Source: Siderastrea radians (Eukaryota; Cnidaria; Anthozoa; Scleractinia; Rhizangiidae). From it: a stretch of DNA of 64,000 nucleotides. The notes beneath the pieces were generated by a model. That model ran no database searches. It saw only the letters and a program-made list of their open reading frames with translations, and was not told the DNA's origin. The position numbers and the translations under genes are program-made. The stretch spans positions 33,850,184 to 33,914,183 of the forward strand of contig OZ024894.1 of the NCBI GenBank assembly GCA_964017195.1, read 5' to 3'. Shown here in pieces: positions 42,640 to 53,879 of the stretch. Every line of letters begins with the position of its first letter. The first letter of the stretch is position 1.

Positions 42640-44425
42640 TAGGAAACCCAAGCATAATATTTGAATATCATTAAAAATGGCGTTTCATAATAGAAGACTT
42701 TGTATGGGATTTGGAAGTGAACATTTCGAGCAATACATAACAACGAACTAACTGAATAAAGTTCGTGAAACATTACATGGTGTTGTTTGCTATCCTTACA
42801 AAGCATTTTGAGCAATTTTAGGTCCATTTACTTAACTGTGTTAGTACGTGTATAATACATTGACAAGGAAGGAGTCATTTGGCCCGATTTAGCCACTATC
42901 ACCGCTAGACACGTTTCGGAATTCGCTCAAATTCACCCACAAATATAGTTCAGGCTCCCATTCTGACTTAGCGACTTGACAAAAGGAAGACATACAAGTG
43001 ATTTTCTCAAAACCAATTGCACATACCTCGTGTCCCAAAAGAATTATCCACTGCACAAAATCATAATAGCATCTCAAAATAGGCCGCCATGGATCCGTGA
43101 GGATCCCGATAGTCCCATTTGAACGCGGTCGGCACTGGACACCAGTCAAATTATGCCCTTATGGGGAGGGCCGCGCTCGTTTTGGTCGTGTTACAATTGT
43201 AGTAACTATGACCCGGTGCGGACACAAGATTGTCGCTCCGACGCAGCCTGGTTCGCGTTAGAAAATCGCTGCGTGTTACAAGCGGATAGCAAAAATAAAT
43301 CATTCCCATTTCTGAGTTTATATCCATTTTCAGGGTGTATATTTTCTTGTTTTTTTAATAAGTAGGTTACCTGACCGGCTTCATGCAAATATAGAACATG
43401 TAGAAATAGATATAGTATATACAATAACAATTTTAAAATAAAACATTTTCACGCGCGTGAGGATATGAATTTAAATGAATTTGCCGACTTCGGTTCGAAA
43501 AAATATATCTGATATATATAACCTATCGACGATTCCAAAAAATTTAACACATTCAATTCACGCAGAGTACGTATTTGAAATTTACGCAGTAAACTGATCT
43601 GCATTACAAACGTTTTGTACATGAACGCCAATATGTTCAATTTACCACGCATGAATAGAAACATAGGAGGAAGGAGAAACACGGCTCAATTTCTTTTTTT
43701 CTTGACTCATTTTCATTTTCTAACGGCCAAAACCGTTTTAATTTCTTTCGATAACTTAATTCTCTCCATAAGGTCACGGAGTCCCGCGCAGCGATTCCAC
43801 CTTTCTCGCGCGAACCAGACTACGTTGGAGCGACAATTTGTGTCCGCACCGGGTCATAGTTACTACAATTATAACACGACCAAAACGAGCGTGGCCCTCC
43901 CCATAAGGGCATAATTTGACTGGTGTCCAGTGCCGACCGCGGTCAAATGGGACTATCGGGATCCTCACGGATCCATGGCGGCCTATTTTGAGATGCTATT
44001 ATGATTTTGTGCAGTGGATAATTCTTTTGGGACACGAGGTATGTGCAATTTGTTTTGAGAAAATCACTTGTATGTCTTCCTTTTGTCAAGTCGCTAAAGT
44101 CAGAATGGGAGCCTGAACTATATTTGTGGGTAAATTTGAGCGAATTCCGAAACGTGTCTAGCGGTGATAGTGGCTAAATCGGGCCAAATGACTCCTTCCT
44201 TGTCAATGTATTATACACGTACTAACACAGTTAAGTAAGTGGACCTAAAATTGCTCAAATTGCTTTGTAAGGATAGAAAACAACACCATGTAATGTTTCA
44301 TGAACTTTATTCAGTTAGTTCCTTGTTATGTATTGCTCAAAATGTTCGCTTCGAAATCCCATACAAAATCTTATATTTTGAAACGCCATTTTTAATAATA
44401 TTCAAATATTATGCTTGGGTGTCCT
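42640..44425. repeat. Near-perfect palindrome, about 640-bp arms
   Basis: 42640-43275 and 43785-44425 are inverse copies differing at only scattered positions. Long shared frames show this, such as TGVQCRPRSNGTIGILTDPW at 43146 (minus) and 43919 (plus). The centre (about 43276-43784) is unrelated AT-rich sequence of about 510 bases. No target duplication or tip motif is evident. It could be a foldback element or a recent inverted duplication. The arms could form a long double-stranded RNA if transcribed. Confidence 0.85.
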
Positions 44426-44459
44426 GTGGTAATGTAGGTTTACTTTGCCAACCCAACAG

Positions 44460-44556
44460 ATGGGCGCATGACAAGGAAGAACAGGAGAGAATTCTACATG
44501 ATTGTCACTCCTACAGACTTGTAAGAAACGTCAGATGCGACAAAAATCATGAAAAG
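44460..44556 (+). CDS. Candidate small exon beside the palindrome
   Basis: After CAACCCAACAG an open stretch of 32 codons (WAHDKEEQERILHDCHSYRL then VRNVRCDKNHEK) ends at GAAAAG|GTACGTG, a strong donor. Charge and composition look coding. The family is not recognised, no ATG is present and no partner exon was found. Confidence 0.3.
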
Positions 44557-45130
44557 GTACGTGTAAATTTGAACTAGTACATGACCTTGACTGAAAAGTT
44601 AGATTTAGTTGGATTTAACACTCAAATTGCATTAACATGTATATGTGTATGTATGTGTTTTTTAAGAAAAGGTGAACACTTCAAATTGAAATTACGCATG
44701 GACACGTCTGCTCCTCTGACTCGGCTTGTAATATAAAACATGAGCGTCCAAGATATAAAGCGTTTCAGAGAAATTTGTTTTGATTTGACTTTATGGCCAA
44801 AAATACTAAGAAGGCTATATATTTACAAGAAAAAAGATAACACCTATAGGGCAAAACTTACAGGTTTAATAAAAAAAAAAATTAATAAATCAAATTTAAT
44901 TTCTGATTATACATATTACATTTCTCTATAGCTTAACGTAAGACGTTTTATCCATCACATGCAATAATAATATTTATATATAACATAAGAAATAACCACG
45001 TCGTGGACGGATGCAAGCATAACTCAAATTCAACAAGAAACTTTAACAAAAACGTCAAACAAACTATTGGAGCAACAGAGTACATAGTAAAACCCAAAGC
45101 GTAAAAAAACGTTAGCTATGAAGCTTCATT

Positions 45131-45519
45131 TTACTGCATATGATCTTCATAGTGTTGGAGTATGGATGCCTCACTTGCAAATTCTTCCTGACAAATCCAA
45201 CAGATAAGTTCAATTTTACTTGAATTCTGTTCATTCAAAGGAAATATATGACAAGATACCATACCTGTGTAAGCTGTATTTTGCTCCTGATGGTATCGTG
45301 TTGGATTACGAAACTTATTATATCGCTTGCACTGTAAAGACGTTACTCTGGTTTGTGTCCTTTGATGAAGCCTTAATTCTGATGAGGTACAGAGGACCTC
45401 ATCACAACGCTTGCACGCAAATGGTTTCTTCCCAATATGTGTTCTTTCATGTCTCCTGCAAGCGGATGATGTGATAAAGCTCTTTTGACAACATCTGCAT
45501 TTATATGGCTTTTGTCCTG
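45131..45519 (-). pseudogene. ZNF-2, C-terminal part cut off by a transposon
   Basis: The frame encodes a finger with intact CxxC and HxxxH ([22 protein letters not shown]), a degenerate finger and the same C-terminal CWICQEEF...HYEDHMQ end as ZNF-1. Its 5' side stops at the TAT target site (45520-45522) of the inserted element. It has no start codon of its own in the gene sequence, and the first ATG of the longer frame lies within the transposon tip. Confidence 0.88.
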
Positions 45520-45522
45520 TAT

Positions 45523-48500
45523 TAGTCCAGGAGCTATTTCTCAAAAGGCCTTATTTAAGGAGTTGGCACAACCCAGAGCACAGAAAAGGTTTGTCACCGG
45601 ATTCTGGTAGAACAATATCTCCTCTTTAATATCAGGTACTATGTAGAGTGAAATTGTGGTATCACTCGTGAGATACGGAGCGATATTTACCTCGACCTTG
45701 AATACAACATGGAAGCGAGGCAAAACTAACTAATCATCGGAAACTCTATTTCTCTTTCAGAAATGACTGTGAAACATACCAAAACAGAAAGAGAACAAAA
45801 ACAAAATTATTTTGAATTAGGTATGACGACTCTGAGTTAGTCACGTGACCGATCATGTGACTTTTAGCATAAATAAGTACTGCCTACCCGCAATATATCA
45901 ACTTTCTCTTTTTTTGTTAAATCTAAAATAACTTCTCTTTTGCTATTATTACAGATTTCTATTACTGTCTTAGCCACAACGAATCACGGAAACTCAATGA
46001 AATGAGATTTCATTCAAAAAATCTAAGAAGAAATGGCTTAAACATGGCCCTAACAATGACTTTGCCAACAGCATGAGAACGAGGCTAACTGCATTTTTGG
46101 CTAAAATGCAGCACAACGATATATTTAGGGATAAATCGGCCATTATAATAGCGAACAGTGCATTTTAACATCCATTAGGTATAAAGAGTTTGTCAGGTGA
46201 CAGGTCACGTGACCCTTAACGTGGAGAAGTCCCTAGTATCTACAATAAATCCTATTCACAACTTTCGCTTTGTGTGAAATCTGAAATAACTTTTCCTTTG
46301 CTTCTTTTACAGTATTTAGGTAGCGTCCTAGCTATTCCAATCTTCAACATTTCAAAAATGGTAGTTTGAAATTACCTATCTGATGCTAAAATGGCTAAAA
46401 CAGTTCCACACGAAAACGAGGCTTAACTTATGCCTTTTCTGAATTCATCAAATGGAAGACATTTGAAGAGGAATAGATAAAACTTCATTTGATACTACGT
46501 TTTATCAAGTAATAGAAGTTTTTCAAGAATGATTCTGTCCATTCAGGTAGCACTCTAAGTTCGTGTGAACCATATGAAATAGAAATGTTTGACTATTAAG
46601 GGAACGAATTTAGCAGATTTGACAAACTGGTCACCGTTCGCATTTTGAAGCACTTGAATCCTCTGAAATGGAGGTGGCTTGCTCATTCCATGGATTGTGG
46701 CAATTTTCATCGGCCATACACATACATGCTTCTGTGCAGGAAAGGCTATTCACTTAACAGGAACAATTCTAGGCACATGCTGAAGCTGTAATGGCGTGTC
46801 GTTAGCTCGATGATGCTCTTTGGCGCGCTGTACTTTGACATTAACACAGGAACCAAACTGTCTTCCTCTAGTTTATAGCCATTTCCATCAGGCAATGGAA
46901 GAGTCACCATGGACAAAATGGCTTGTTTCCAAACACATGTTTGATAGTTTGCTTGCGTATTGTGATGGCCGAGATTGTCAACTGTTAGAGGAAGCTTCTC
47001 GCTATTGTTGTTCTTTAGGCAAAATAGGTAGTTGCGGACATCGTGTGCTTGCGCAAAGCATTCTTTGGGACTGTATAAGGCGCACAGGAGTTCTTCACCT
47101 GACCTCAATGTCGACTCACTAAAGTCTCCACCAAATTTGGACAGTTGCTGTTGTAGCCGATTTTCTTTCAGAAGGGTCTTCCGGGCAGTCTTTTTGCCAA
47201 TCTCATTCTCATTCCCTATAGCTTTTGAAACGAAATATATCATCCTTGCCATCTCATTTGCGTCGTGATGAACTGTAGGGTCAGTAGTTTGCATGATTGG
47301 TGTTTCGGTGCCTGGTAAGCTGCTGGCAGCATTGATAACATTTAGAAAAGCTATTGCGCTTGAATAAACTAGCTTTGGTTATGTAAAGACAGACGGCTGG
47401 GGGAAAGCTAGGTTTTCCTTGAAGTGGGTTGTCAATCTTGATTTTAGTTTCTGTCCAGTGTATCCTTGGCAGTCAACACTTTTCCTCTTCAACGACTCTT
47501 TGTAAACGCCAAGGAGAATATTCATGTCATAAGCTTTAGCTGTCATGATTTCTGGTGTAATGAGTTCCAGTAGCTCATTGAAAGCTAGCTGAGTGGGCAG
47601 AATTATTCTTGCGTAGTATCGAATGACGTTTTATCAATTTCTCTGCAGATGTCTTCCATTTAATGAATTCAGAAAAGGCATAAGTTAAGCCTCGTTTTCG
47701 TGTGGAACTGTTTTAGCCATTTTGGCATCAGATATGTAATTTCAAACTACCATTTTTGAAGTGTTGAAGATTGGAATAGCTAGGACGCTACCTAAATACC
47801 GTAAAAGAAGCAAAGGAAAAGTTATTTCAGATTTCACACAAAGCGAAAGTTGTGAATAGGATTTATTGTAGATACCAGGCACTTCTACACGTTAAGGGTC
47901 ACGTGACCTGTCACCTGACAAACTCTTTATTCCTAATCAATGTTAGAATGCGCTTTTCTCTATTATAATGGCCGATTTATCCCTAAATATATTGTTGTGG
48001 TGCATTTTTAGCCAAAAATGCAGTTAGCCTCGTTTTCATGCTCCTGGCAAAGTCATTGTTAGGGCCATGTTTAAGCCATTTCTTCTTAGATTTTTTGAAT
48101 GAAATCTCATTTCATTGAGTTTCCGTGATTCGTTGTGGCTAAGACAGTAATAGAAATCTGTAATAATAGCAAAAGAGAAGTTATTTTAGGTTTCACAAAA
48201 AAGAGAAAGTTGATATATTGCTGGCAGGCAGTACTTATTTATGCTAAAAGTCACATGATCGGTCACGCGACTAATTCAGAGTCGTCATACCTAATTCAAA
48301 ATATTTTTGTTTTTGTTCTCTTTCTGTTTTGGTATGTTTCACAGTCATTTCTGAAAGAGAAATATAGCTTCCGCTGATTAACTAGTTTTGCCTCACTTCC
48401 ATGTCGTATTCAAGGTCGAGGTTATTATCGCTCCGTATCTCACGAGTGATACCACAATCTCACTCTACATAGTACCTGACATTAAAGAGGAGATATTGGT

Positions 48501-48589
48501 CTACAAGAATCCGGTGTCAAACCTTTTCTGTAGTCTGGGTTGTGCAAATCGAGTTTTTTTTTGGGGGGGGGGGCTTAGCTCCCGGACTA
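45523..48589. mobile_element. 3,067-bp transposon with about 0.97-kb inverted arms
   Basis: The tips TAGTCCAGGAGCTA and TAGCTCCCGGACTA are inverse, and TAT is duplicated at 45520-45522 and 48590-48592. Arms 45523 to about 46500 and about 47612 to 48589 match over almost their full length; for example GGATTCTGGTAGA/ACAATATCTCCTC corresponds to 48480-48520. The right tip has a T9-G12 run that the left lacks. The core of about 1.1 kb is not inverted and holds a protein-coding remnant (46746-47600). No transposase is recognised. The superfamily is unclear; a 3-bp target site fits several groups. Confidence 0.88.
46746..47600 (-). pseudogene. Host-like gene fragment carried inside the transposon
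   Basis: A natural-looking minus-strand coding text begins near 47580 (NELLELITPEIMTAKAYDMN), continues with ILLGVYKESLKRKSVDCQGY, shifts frame near 47370, and then runs open from 47294 to 46746 (MQTTDPTVHHDANEMARMIY through LPLPDGNGYKLEEDSLVPVL). The pattern resembles a protein type common in cnidarian gene models of uncertain function, often with a Cys-rich tail that is missing here. One frameshift and lack of both ends make it a fragment. Confidence 0.6.
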
Positions 48590-48592
48590 TAT

Positions 48593-49169
48593 GTGTTCGT
48601 TCATGTATCTTGCAGTGTGATGAACTGGAAAAGCATTTATCACAATATTGACAGCAAAAAGGTTTCTCTCCTGTATGTGTTCTCTGATGTTCTGTTAGAC
48701 TTCCTTGTAGGCTAAAACACTTCACACACTGCGTACATGTAAAATGCTTCGCTCCTGTATGTGTTCTCTGATGTGCTGTTAGAGTTCCTGATTGGCTAAA
48801 ACACTTTCCGCATTGCGTACATTCATAGGGTTTCTCTCCTGTATGTGTTTTCTGGTGTTTCATTTGTAGTTCTGAAAAGCTAAAACATTTCCCGCACTGC
48901 GTGCATTCATAAGGTTTTTCTCCTGTATGTGTTCTCTGATGTTGTGTCAGACTTCCTGGCTGGCTAAAACACTTCCCGCACTGCGTGCATTCATAAGGTT
49001 TCTCTCCTGTATGTGTTCTCCAATGTTGTGTTAGACTTCCTGAACGGCTAAAACACTTCTCGCACTGCGTACATGTATAAGGTTTGCTTCCTGGTTGTGT
49101 TTGTTTTTGCTGAGGGACACTCCTTCCTTGGCCGACAGGTTTGTTGTATTTAGTAACCTTAGCAGACAT
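48593..49169 (-). pseudogene. ZNF-2, N-terminal part with six fingers
   Basis: The start [14 protein letters not shown] matches ZNF-1 and is followed by six canonical C2H2 fingers with TGEKPY linkers. The sixth keeps the HERTH that ZNF-1 has lost. The frame runs into the transposon tip and stops at 48501, giving a possible 222-residue truncated protein. If expressed it could still bind DNA. ZNF-1 has eight finger units in the same span, so two units were gained or lost. Confidence 0.88.
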
Positions 49170-50313
49170 AAATATTATTGTTACTTCGTGACTCAGTTAC
49201 TTTTACTGTGGAGCGAAAAAGAAACATTGGAATTTTAAAAATTTTTGTGACTAGGGCTTTATTAACGTTTGAAGCTTAGTTTTTACATGATCCTCGTGTA
49301 ATCCTGCCTTCCGGTCTGCTTTATTTAAACTGTAAAAAGGCAATCATTTTTACTTGTATTTTACTGGCAAAAACTTTAGCAGTAACATCCAGCAGACAAT
49401 ATAACAAAATCATTACGTTTTCTCATTTCGGGTGTTTTTATCTGCTTTTACTGGGTTCTAGTTGCTCGTAAATTTAACAGAGAATAATTACAGAGGCAAA
49501 CCCTGGTGAAATAGTTTTATAAAATCACCATTCATTTGGACAGTTATTTTCCTGTTCATTGACCATCACTTCGTAACTACAGTGTTCTAGTTGCTGCTGT
49601 CCAAGGACAATTTATAATTGAAACTGGGACAGCAATTTTTGAGAACCACTGGCCTCAGTCAGTCTTGGCTGGTACCCCCACAGGTGAAATGATAAGGCAG
49701 ACTGGAACATATGGCGACAAAGAAACCTCTGCATGGTATAAAGACAATTTAAAATCAAGTGTCTGACAAAACACATTCCTCTTGTTTTGATTTGAGCAGC
49801 TATTTAGAAGCAGACCCAAACGAAGAAGTCACTAGACAAGCATGAGAAAATGAGTAACAATCAGGCGATGTGACAAATCAACAGATTTTGGTTCCGGTGA
49901 CTGAAGGACCATCAACGTAAAAGAAGACCAACCCACCATGGTAAAACTCAATACAGTTAGGAATGATGGGATATCTCGAGTGGGCTATGGGCTTACAACT
50001 GTCAACAACCACCAGCATAGTGGGTAACGTGTGTAACACTTGAGCACTACACAGACTTTGCAGAAGTAAACCTATCAGCTATTCAAGTGACAGGATAGCA
50101 ACCTTCCAGCCTATGGTTTACAAAGTTGGTGTCATCAACACTTACCACTCAGCTGTAGCCAGAGATAATGTGTTAGACAATTTTTAGTGGACTGCACATT
50201 AAACATACATACTAAACATACAGTTATGTGATAGTTACTAGAAAGGTGTGCCTCTGTTGTTTCCAGCGAACTTCCTATCTTACAATGTCAGGTCTTGGTC
50301 AGTATCTCTTTAA

Positions 50314-50547
50314 AGGAGCTACGTCACGGATAACGCATCTTGAAAAAATTGGCAAGTTTTTTCAAGTTTGTCATTTGTAATCCGTCTTAATCTTCCTCAG
50401 TCGTAACCATCCTTGTTTAGTTTTGGCTTATTATTACTTCTTTGGTGTTTTTCTACCTTAGGAAACTATTATTTTGGGATTTCCTTTAATGAGAAAATAA
50501 TTTTGTCAGATCAGAAAAATGAATGAAAATATCATGACATAGTTCCT
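50314..50547. mobile_element. TTAA MITE, 234 bp, with empty site in block A
   Basis: The tips AGGAGCTACGTCACG and its near inverse CATGACATAGTTCCT are flanked by TTAA at 50310-50313 and 50548-50551. Block A has a single TTAA in CTGTTTAACAGC near 9500. The interior hairpin TTGAAAAAATTGGC...TTTTTTCAAG is shared with 10966-11330. Confidence 0.9.
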
Positions 50548-50647
50548 TTAACAGCAACAGGAAAGAAATATGGGACATTGTCTACAAAAAGCACCTCAAT
50601 AGTGTACCTATGGGTATTGCTGTTTGATAGGTACATACATGTAGTTA

Positions 50648-51069
50648 CCGTATTTACTCGATTAAGCACTGCCCCCAATTAAGTGCCGCCCCCAATTAAG
50701 TGCCTCATATGAGAGCAAAAATATTAAAGAGTGCCGCCCTCAAATAAGTGCTGCATTCATTCACAGCAACGTGGCGCTTAATCGAAGCATCACCAGACTG
50801 AATTGTTGGAGGAGCCAAACTAATAAACAAGCACGGTAAAACTCAATCTAAACCAGCCTCGGAAATTTATTCTCTTGTGTTATCATGTTTTTCAGTTCGA
50901 AGTGGGTATATTTCATTATTTTTTTGCTAACATTTGCTTGTTATTGTTTACAAATATTATGATTTTTTAAAGAGTACCGCCCTCAAAAAAGCGCTGCCCC
51001 CGAATAAGCGCCGCATCTGAAACACTAAAAATTTAAAGAGCGCCGCGGGGCTTAATCGAGTAAATACGG
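50648..51069. mobile_element. TA MITE, 422 bp, with empty site in block A
   Basis: CCGTATTTACTCGATTAAGC and the inverse GCTTAATCGAGTAAATACGG form the tips, flanked by TA on both sides. Block A reads GTAGTTACGCTGAC at the same place (about 9557). The interior has several AAGTGCCGCCC/AGCGCCGC strings. It is of Tc1/mariner type by target and a relative of 33782-34041. Confidence 0.9.
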
Positions 51070-51369
51070 TACACTGACTCTCTAATGGCAATTCACAAAT
51101 AGGTAAAACACTAAATAAATGCTTGTTAACATGTTCAGTTTAGAGGGGTTTTCAACTGAGTGTTGTAAAACCAAAACCAAAGTAATTGCTCTAACCAATC
51201 ACAACAGGAACAAAAAACAAAATGAACATATCAAAAACCGAAGCAATTACAAGTCATTTAGTGTTAAGCGTGGCAAAACGAATGCAAGCAAGTCTCGTTT
51301 GGTTTTGGTTGAACTTCTGATTGGTCGAGAAAGTTGTGCAAACTTTTAAATGCATGAAAAAACAGGTTC

Positions 51370-52060
51370 TTCTATTTTTGAGCAGCTATTTAGAAGCAGA
51401 CCCAAATGAAAAGAAGTCACTAAACGAGTGAGAAAATGACTAACAATCAGACCAGGTGACAAATTAACAAAGATTTGTTCCAGTGACTAATGATTGCCAA
51501 AGTAAAAAAAGACCAGCCAACGATAATGATAATATCAATACAGTTTGGAATGATGGGATACCACAAGTGGGCTATGGGTTTACAACTGTCAACAACCACC
51601 TGTCCAGTATGGTGACTAAAAAGTGTAACGGTCAAGCACTGCACAGACTTTGCAGAGGTAAACCTATCAGTTATTCAAGTGACAAGATAGCAACTTTCCA
51701 GCCTATGGTTTACAAGGTTTGTGTCGTCAACACCTACAGCTGCAGCCTGAAAAAATGTGTTAGACAATTTTTCAGACTAGACCTTAAACATACAGTTATG
51801 TGGTGGTTACTAGTAAGATGTACCTCTATTAATTCCAGCAAACTTCCTCTCGTACAGTGTCAGGTCTTGGTCAGTAGCTCTTTAATGGCGACAGGAAAGA
51901 ACTATGGGAAATTAGTTTTAAAAAAAAGCACCTCAAGAGTTTATGAACAGGTATTGCTACTTAGGTACAGAGTTACACTGAGTCCAACAGGAATTTAAAA
52001 ATTGGAGAAACACAAATGCTTGAGACAGCAACTGAATACAGTTTACTCGTAATCGCAAGC
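51370..52060. repeat. Third copy of the 8975-9670 segment
   Basis: GAGCAGCTATTTAGAAGCAG, GGAATGATGGGATACCA, ATTCAAGTGACA and CAGGTCTTGGTCAGTA recur in the same order as at 8980-9500 and 49790-50310. This copy is more diverged and directly follows block B, so a local tandem duplication occurred in addition to the large one. Confidence 0.8.
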
Positions 52061-52407
52061 TCTGACTTCATGATGATATTATTTTCTTCCAACAACATGC
52101 AAAATGCATTTAACATTTCAAAAAAAGCTCATTAGCACACAGGACTTAGGTCACATATGAAACTACAATGAATAACAAAGTTGTTGAGACACTGTTATTT
52201 TTAAGGTTATTTTTTAGCAAACTTAGAGCATTACCCACAACTATCAGTAAAAACGTTTGTTGTGAATCGTTTATTGTTTGATAGCAGTGATTTCATATTT
52301 GATATTTTGATTTAAAGAATCCTTCCCTTACCATATGGCAACTTTTTGTATTGTGTTTCAAAAGCACTTCCTCTTTAAAAGCAGTGGTGAGAACATTTAT
52401 TGAAGCT

Positions 52408-52700
52408 TCTCAAACTCATTAATAATTCAGAAAGAGAAAACAAAGGAAATCACTACCGTGACGGTGGTTTGGGTACCCGATCTTAATTAGCATAAAATTT
52501 TGCGAACTCTTGCTTTGAATTTCTCCAAGAATTATGAATGGTTTGAGAAGCCATATCAAAAACTCGAAAGAGTGTTTCATCAGGTATCCAATCACCTCGA
52601 AGTCGGTCAAAAAACTCGGCTGCGCCTCGTTTTTTCAACCCACTTTTCGGGGTTTGGATATCCTGGTGAAACTCTTTCTCGTGTTTGATATATTACATGT
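52408..52700 (+). repeat. 290-bp repeat, inverted partner of 57918-58214
   Basis: The segment is the inverse of 57918-58214 with few differences. Within it, 52549-52699 is itself a hairpin unit (ATATCAAAAACTCGAAAGAG mirrored by CTCTTTCTCGTGTTTGATAT). The two 290-bp copies either are independent insertions or bound a composite 5.8-kb unit. Confidence 0.8.
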
Positions 52701-52843
52701 TAAACAATTACACACTGTTGGTGCCATCTTTGGGGGATGGTGTCTTCTCAGATCATCAAATAGAATATTTTATTAATAAATCATTTAGAAAGAGTGTAAT
52801 TTGATACATGTACAAGTAGCTCGATGGCTTAAGGTGGCTAGAA

Positions 52844-53870
52844 CGAGTTTACTCGTAGCACGAGTCAAGCTCGAGCCCGAGTCATCTTCGAGTCACGAGT
52901 CAAGTTCGAGTCAAGTAATCCATTTTTTTAACTTTATTTTAATTTCTTTTGATTGCAATTCTTTTTTTTGTCATAGTGTTGCGCCAACTGATGCTCAAAA
53001 TATCATCAGTCCAAGAGATATTTTTCCTGTCAAGGGATCGCGAGAGTTCATTCCCAGTGTTGGTAACAACTTATTGAACGAAGTTAACCCCATTCCTTGC
53101 TTATCCTCCTCATCTATTAATTTTCCTGAAAGGTTTTGATCAGTTTTGTTGGTGGCCAAAGCTCAAACAGCCAACTGTTCACCTTGGTTTCGGAAGCCTG
53201 GTTATATGTAACTTACCTTAATTTCGGATAACTTACCAAGCGGCATGTTAACGTTAATATCGTCAAAGCTTCCGTAGAGTCCCTTTCGCTACTGTCTCTT
53301 GGCACAGGTGTGGCCCAAGACAGACAAAATACTTCCGAATACACTTGGGATAATTTTACTTCGAAACTTCGCAGACAAGGAGACGATTAAGGTTCATATC
53401 CTGCTGAAATACTGAGAAACAATATGTCCTCCAACATTTTGTCCGCAAAGGAAATAGTATTGAATGATGTCTTCGGTTCCCTGTGGACACAACAAGATGG
53501 CGCTCGAGTGGCGCAAACGGTAATGTTTGTTCAAGTCAGTTTTCCCGCTCGGTGTATTGTGAAAATGGGACCTCTTCTTAAGCTTTATGCAAATAGAGGT
53601 CACATTCTTTCAGAAAAATTTATAATACTATGAGTTGTCATATCTTTGAAAAGCAGGCTTCCAGAAATGACACTCGTGATCAATCGATCAAGTTCTTAGA
53701 CCAGACTGTTTAATAATCTTACTGTTTACCACTGGCACATCATCATGAAAGCAAGAATCACAATCAAAAGAAATTAAAGAAAAAAAACAGATTTTTTAAC
53801 CTGACTCGAACTTGACTCGTGACTCGAACCTCAATCGGACTCTAACTTGACTCGTGCTACGAGTAAACTC
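52844..53870. mobile_element. Foldback element with GAGTCAAG subrepeats and 8-bp target duplication
   Basis: CGAGTTTACTCGTAGCACGA and GTCAAG at the left mirror CTTGAC and TCGTGCTACGAGTAAACTC at the right. The arms carry repeated CGAGTCA/TGACTCG motifs and continue through TTTCTTTTGATTG. GGCTAGAA flanks both sides (52836-52843 and 53871-53878). An 8-bp duplication suggests hAT; if one shared G belongs to the tip, 7 bp would suggest the P/Galileo foldback group. No transposase is visible. Confidence 0.88.
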
Positions 53871-53879
53871 GGCTAGAAT

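Larger units (their letters stand above)
44748..51268. repeat. Duplicated block B (with ZNF-2), direct copy of 6838-9790
   Basis: This block has the same order and orientation as block A, enlarged by three insertions absent from A: the 3,067-bp element at 45523-48589, the 234-bp TTAA MITE at 50314-50547 and the 422-bp TA MITE at 50648-51069. Removing them restores collinearity. The zinc-finger gene has two fewer fingers before the insertion point than ZNF-1. Confidence 0.85.

Noticed and set aside
42889..43149. Protein-coding gene in the palindrome arms
   Set aside because: The same text in both arms reflects the inverted duplication; the two frames diverge by frameshifts and have no known family signature, so no CDS is called.
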